A DNA stretch of 64,000 nucleotides from an uncultured Eubacteriales bacterium (GTDB lineage: Bacteria; Bacillota; Clostridia; Oscillospirales; Acutalibacteraceae), in the NCBI GenBank assembly GCA_905198155.1, contig CAJKBQ010000018.1:1-64000 (forward strand), read 5' to 3'. Position numbers and translations under genes: made by a program. Shown here piece after piece: positions 60,506-64,000 of the stretch. The stretch's first letter is position 1. Each line of letters opens with the position of its first letter. Under the pieces are notes generated by a model, which had not been told where the DNA came from, did not search any database, and worked only from the letters and a program-made list of their open reading frames with translations.

Positions 60506-63500
60506 TTAACACCTGCTGGTATTGCAGACCATGTAAATCACTTGATAATCATGAGCGATTTTTTTGAGGATATCCAATGCTCGCTTCATGTGCTCATCAT
60601 CCAAATTCACAAAGGGATCGTCTAAAATCAGAAACGGTTTTTCTTTTGTGAACAACGCATCCACCAAAGACAGTCGCATACACAAAACAATGCCGTCTAC
60701 CATTCCGGTACTAAAACTTCCGACTTCACGTTGCTGCCCGTGCGCATTAATGCGCAAAGTCAACTCCTGATCAACGAATATGGATCCAAGCTGTCCATTC
60801 AATAATTCGTTTGCATATTTTTCAAACCCTTGCTCCACCTTTCCCACATAGCCGGTCGCAAGGTTGTCTTTCGCCCGATTTAACAGCTCGATTGTCTGGT
60901 CGACCACGCTGCACTTCTTTTCTGCCTCTTTCCGTTCATCCCTGAGGCGCGTCACCTGGTCTGTCCACTCCGGAATTTTATCTATTTCCCGGCATATTGA
61001 ATCGCGTTCCTCCCGAAGTTCGCGCAAATAATCGTCATCTTGGTCAATCTGTTCCTGCGTATTTTTTTCTTCTTTCTGTAAATCCTCCACACTTAAAGAA
61101 TAATCCGGATTTTCAACCTGTATTTTCTCCACATTCGGATTTTTCTCCATAAAATCACGCAGTTTCTCGGATACGTCATCAAGGTGCTCTGCCAAAACGG
61201 TGCGCCTTTGAATATCGTTGCTGATGCGCTCAATCAAATTGTCCGACATATCTTCTGTCAAGCGGTATGTATTTATGAATTGGGAAAATATTTTTTCACC
61301 TGCCTGTTTTTTATTCATTGCTTCATTGCGGTCGTCCAGGTAACGCTTCACATGCTCCGATGCTATTTTATATTCATCAAAACGCTTTCGCAGTATTGGG
61401 ATCAACTGACTAAAAGTCAGTTGATCATCGTAGCATTCATAGGAAATTAGGATTTCCTGAATTTGTTTTGTTAATTCGTTTTCCCTCGCTTGAAGATCCC
61501 TGTTGTTGTTTTGAGCCGAATCCTTTTTTTTCTTCAAATTGCGGTACAAACTCACATCCGATATCAGATCGCGCACCCCCTGGCGAAGATCATCCGGCAC
61601 TTGGCCGTAGCGACTGAGCAATCGTATTATTTTTTCACGACTCTCATTTTTTTCGTCCGTGAGATTTTTGCGCTTATGGTTCGTCTCATCTATTTTTTCC
61701 CTTAGCATTTCATATTCGTGCCGGTCTTCTCTCAACTCGTTTATAAAGGATTTGTGATAAGGCGTTTCAGGGTAAAACTGCTCATACACTTTTCTGAGTG
61801 CTTGGTCATACCTTTGGATTTCCTGTTTATTTTTTTCCTTTTCATTTTCTGTTTCAGACAGTTTCTGCTGAATATCCAAAAAACTTCTAACATCTAATAT
61901 CAATTGGACAAGTTTTTCTTCTGGATTTTCTGTATCGAGGTTAAAACTCAGCAGAAAATCGTTCAGCCCATACTGCAAATCGTGCAGCTCCTGGTTTTCG
62001 CTATCCGTAATCGCACTGGCAGTAATTGTGGACACGTTGTTCCTTCCGTTTTCAATCAACTGCCGAGTATGCAGCCAAAACGCCGTCAACAGTCCTGCTA
62101 TTCCGGCCACCAGAATAATAATCCCCGGAATAAAGGCACTCGTTATAAAAAACGCCATCCCCACAATAAGCAGTATCGCACCAAATACGCCACAAAAAAC
62201 CGGCATTTTGGATGTTCGGGTAGATGGTTGATCCTTCTGTATCTGCGTAATCTTTGTGTTTTTTTTGCCGTTTAACTCCACGATTCTCCGACATTTTCTT
62301 TGCCAATTTTGAATTTCCTCTTCTGTCGGGGTTTTTGAAGCGAACATGCGCCGCAAGCGTTGATATTCTTCCGATTCCGCATTCGAGAGTGCATAATTTT
62401 CCTGACGACTTGTCAATATATTTAGATTTTTTTGATTCTGCTCGCAATCCTCTATTGTCTCATCATTCGGTACACCGGTCTTGAAGCGTTCTTTTAACTG
62501 CTCGAAACGTATCTGATCTTCGGCGGACACATTTAAATCCTGTATGCGCTTCTCGCCAGTATGCACCTCATCTGCTTCTCTTTGCGCATTTTGAAGTTCT
62601 TCCTCTGATGGAATTCCGTTTTTGAATCGATCAGATAATGTTCTAAGTTGCTCCTGCTCATCCGGATCATTTTTCATCGCTAACTGAGCCGTTACTTCTA
62701 AAAGATCATTATTCAGATGCTCGCAGCGGTCAATATCTTTTGACGTTTTCTCCATATTTGAGAAAAAAGCTCTTCCGTTTCCTTCTGCTGCACGGTCTTC
62801 ATCTGACAGCGACAATGCTGCCAATCGTTGTTTTGCCTGGCGCACTTCTGCAAGCTGTTCCCGTTGTGTTTTTACCTCGCTTGGAGAAGGGTATCCGGCC
62901 GGATATTGCGCATCCAGCTTTTTTATTTCCTGTTGTTGCTGCTCTTTTTCATCGCGCAGTTCCTTTAACTTATTTTGTTTCTCGTACATCATCTTCTGCA
63001 CTGATACGAATTGTATCTTTTTTCGCAGCTCAGATATGGTCGCATTTTTACACTCTTTCCCTGCGTTTATTTCTTCTATTCGTTCTAAAATTTCCTCCAA
63101 ATCCGCCCGTCGATGTTCTGCTTCATCTTTTTGATGTTCCAAATATAAACACTCGTTTGATAAATCTCCGATTTTTCCTCCATTTCCCCGATACGCTTTC
63201 AGCTTACTTCGATTTTTCCGCAGGGCATCCATTGCAGTGTCGAAATTGTTCATATCGTTTGTATCGTCTACAAGATTGCTAAGTTTTGTACGAATTGATG
63301 TTGTTACTTCCATATCTCGGGAAGAAAGTTGTGGTACATATGTACTTCTCGCAAATGAATCCGCATCCAATTGAAATAATTCTGCCCCCAGTTCCTCTGA
63401 AAATGGTGTCTGAACCCGTCTGTTGGTCATATCCACTATTTCAAAAGTATCCTTCGATGCAGTCTTTCCAAAATATCGCGTTACCCGATACCGAACTCCC

Positions 63501-63748
63501 TGATACTCAAATTCGATAAAACCGCCATAATTACCGCCCTGCCAGGGATCATACCGCTTACGCTCATTTTCAACAATATTTCGGGCTCCGCTTCGGGGCA
63601 TACCATAAAACATCGCCTTTATGAATGCCGCAAAGGTACTTTTCCCAAATCCATTTTCTTTACATATAACCGTAAAATTGGACGAAAAATCATAGTCGAA
63701 ATCGGAAAGTGTCCCGAAATTTTCTATATGGCACTTCAAAAGTCTCAT
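60506..63748 (-). CDS. YhaN-like SMC/SbcC-type ATPase
   Basis: A 1080-residue ATPase of the SbcC/Rad50-like YhaN group. The N terminus holds FTVICKENGFGKSTFAAFIKAMFYG, a Walker A variant; a long coiled-coil-rich region follows, interrupted around residues 510-550 by two hydrophobic segments (VFGAILLIVGMAFFITSAF, GIIILVAGIAGLLTAFWL); the C terminus carries FSTGMVDGIVLCMRLSLVDALF (signature-like) and FLILDDPFVNLDDEHMKRALDIL (Walker B and D-loop). Base composition is clearly AT-richer than in the flanking genes. Paired with the upstream metallophosphoesterase-type gene (four-base overlap), as in YhaO-YhaN. Likely a DNA end-processing or repair complex. Confidence 0.88.
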   Translation of the reverse strand: MRLLKCHIENFGTLSDFDYDFSSNFTVICKENGFGKSTFAAFIKAMFYGMPRSGARNIVENERKRYDPWQGGNYGGFIEFEYQGVRYRVTRYFGKTASKDTFEIVDMTNRRVQTPFSEELGAELFQLDADSFARSTYVPQLSSRDMEVTTSIRTKLSNLVDDTNDMNNFDTAMDALRKNRSKLKAYRGNGGKIGDLSNECLYLEHQKDEAEHRRADLEEILERIEEINAGKECKNATISELRKKIQFVSVQKMMYEKQNKLKELRDEKEQQQQEIKKLDAQYPAGYPSPSEVKTQREQLAEVRQAKQRLAALSLSDEDRAAEGNGRAFFSNMEKTSKDIDRCEHLNNDLLEVTAQLAMKNDPDEQEQLRTLSDRFKNGIPSEEELQNAQREADEVHTGEKRIQDLNVSAEDQIRFEQLKERFKTGVPNDETIEDCEQNQKNLNILTSRQENYALSNAESEEYQRLRRMFASKTPTEEEIQNWQRKCRRIVELNGKKNTKITQIQKDQPSTRTSKMPVFCGVFGAILLIVGMAFFITSAFIPGIIILVAGIAGLLTAFWLHTRQLIENGRNNVSTITASAITDSENQELHDLQYGLNDFLLSFNLDTENPEEKLVQLILDVRSFLDIQQKLSETENEKEKNKQEIQRYDQALRKVYEQFYPETPYHKSFINELREDRHEYEMLREKIDETNHKRKNLTDEKNESREKIIRLLSRYGQVPDDLRQGVRDLISDVSLYRNLKKKKDSAQNNNRDLQARENELTKQIQEILISYECYDDQLTFSQLIPILRKRFDEYKIASEHVKRYLDDRNEAMNKKQAGEKIFSQFINTYRLTEDMSDNLIERISNDIQRRTVLAEHLDDVSEKLRDFMEKNPNVEKIQVENPDYSLSVEDLQKEEKNTQEQIDQDDDYLRELREERDSICREIDKIPEWTDQVTRLRDERKEAEKKCSVVDQTIELLNRAKDNLATGYVGKVEQGFEKYANELLNGQLGSIFVDQELTLRINAHGQQREVGSFSTGMVDGIVLCMRLSLVDALFTKEKPFLILDDPFVNLDDEHMKRALDILKKIAHDYQVIYMVCNTSRC

Positions 63749-64000
63749 AGCGTAATCTCCTCTCCCATTAGCGCTTGCAGTCCTGTCTGTATGATCGCAG
63801 CTTTATCCGCATCGTCAGCATTACTGGAAAGTACCAGACGGATAAATTCTCCTTTTAAAGAAACGTCGTTTTTGTAGATGTTTGGGTTGACCAGCATTTT
63901 GCTTTCATTTTTCACTTTGCTGAAAAAGAAGTGGTCCCGAATGATATTCTGCAAATATGAGGCAGCAATATTGCAAGTCGGATCATTATATCCTGTTAGG
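63745..64000 (-). CDS. Partial gene, C terminus of a YhaO/SbcD-like protein (cut by window edge)
   Basis: The reading frame remains open to the window end and provides the last 84 or so residues (SYLQNIIRDHFFFSKVKNES, EFIRLVLSSNADDADKAAIIQTGLQALMGEEITL). The metallophosphoesterase domain itself lies outside the window, so the assignment rests on the overlap with the YhaN-like gene and on the C-terminal style. The TTG at 63954 is not a start. AT-rich like its neighbour. Confidence 0.6.
   Translation of the reverse strand, partial: LTGYNDPTCNIAASYLQNIIRDHFFFSKVKNESKMLVNPNIYKNDVSLKGEFIRLVLSSNADDADKAAIIQTGLQALMGEEITL

Overview
The window looks like a chromosomal segment from a GC-rich, spore-forming-lineage Firmicute, most likely a gut-type member of Clostridia (Oscillospirales/Ruminococcaceae-like). 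This is inferred from the nusA-infB operon with rnpM and a YlxQ-type protein, SpoVT, YesM/YesN sensor systems, CUT1 sugar importers with lipoprotein receptors, strong AGGAGG ribosome binding sites, and short interspersed GGCAACTCCCTCAG repeats. No rRNA, tRNA, phage, plasmid or CRISPR locus was found.

Layout. 1-3105: a truncated interspersed repeat, then a copper-resistance unit on the minus strand (csoR and copA with a fused CopZ-like tail) behind a consensus promoter and CsoR box. 3106-10362: a first CUT1 sugar importer (two permeases and a lipoprotein) followed, after a repeat element, by a membrane-anchored AraC regulator and a 59-residue membrane protein. 10363-14077: four decayed copies of a 3'-end/terminator repeat, a GH127-type beta-L-arabinofuranosidase and a divergent AraC regulator. 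14347-15597: an LCP-family cell-envelope protein. 15686-24053: a long minus-strand run, ruvC-ruvA-ruvB, an rRNA-type methyltransferase, ecfA1-ecfA2-ecfT, truA, a DUF5711 protein and trmO, often with overlapping start/stop codons. 24281-29119: two CvpA-like membrane proteins, a ClpE-like unfoldase, a GNAT acetyltransferase and a DUF559 protein.

29327-35978: a second CUT1 cassette (minus strand) divergent from a YesN/YesM two-component system. 36053-41: an unknown protein, a polysaccharide deacetylase, an M23 peptidase and a TSUP transporter split into two half-size proteins (to 39946). 40065-48496: the classical rimP-nusA-rnpM-ylxQ-infB-rbfA-nrnA-truB-ribF operon on the minus strand, with an attenuator-like leader. 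48766-53770: a small membrane protein, spoVT, a GH78-type alpha-L-rhamnosidase, a DegV protein and a TetR regulator. 53670-60264: a third CUT1 cassette in one minus-strand run with its own YesN/YesM pair. 60506-64000: a visibly AT-richer YhaN/YhaO (SbcCD-like) pair, the second gene cut by the window edge.

Functionally the accessory genes point to scavenging of plant-type glycans (arabinofuranosides, rhamnosides and oligosaccharides). Each of the three importers has its own sensor, and none carries an ATPase, so a shared ATPase elsewhere in the genome is implied. The most noteworthy observations are an internal, strongly initiated CopZ reading frame within copA, the repeated 3' ends beside the GH127 gene, a MITE-like repeat lodged between a promoter and its regulator gene, the split TSUP transporter, and the AT-rich SbcCD-like pair at the right edge.
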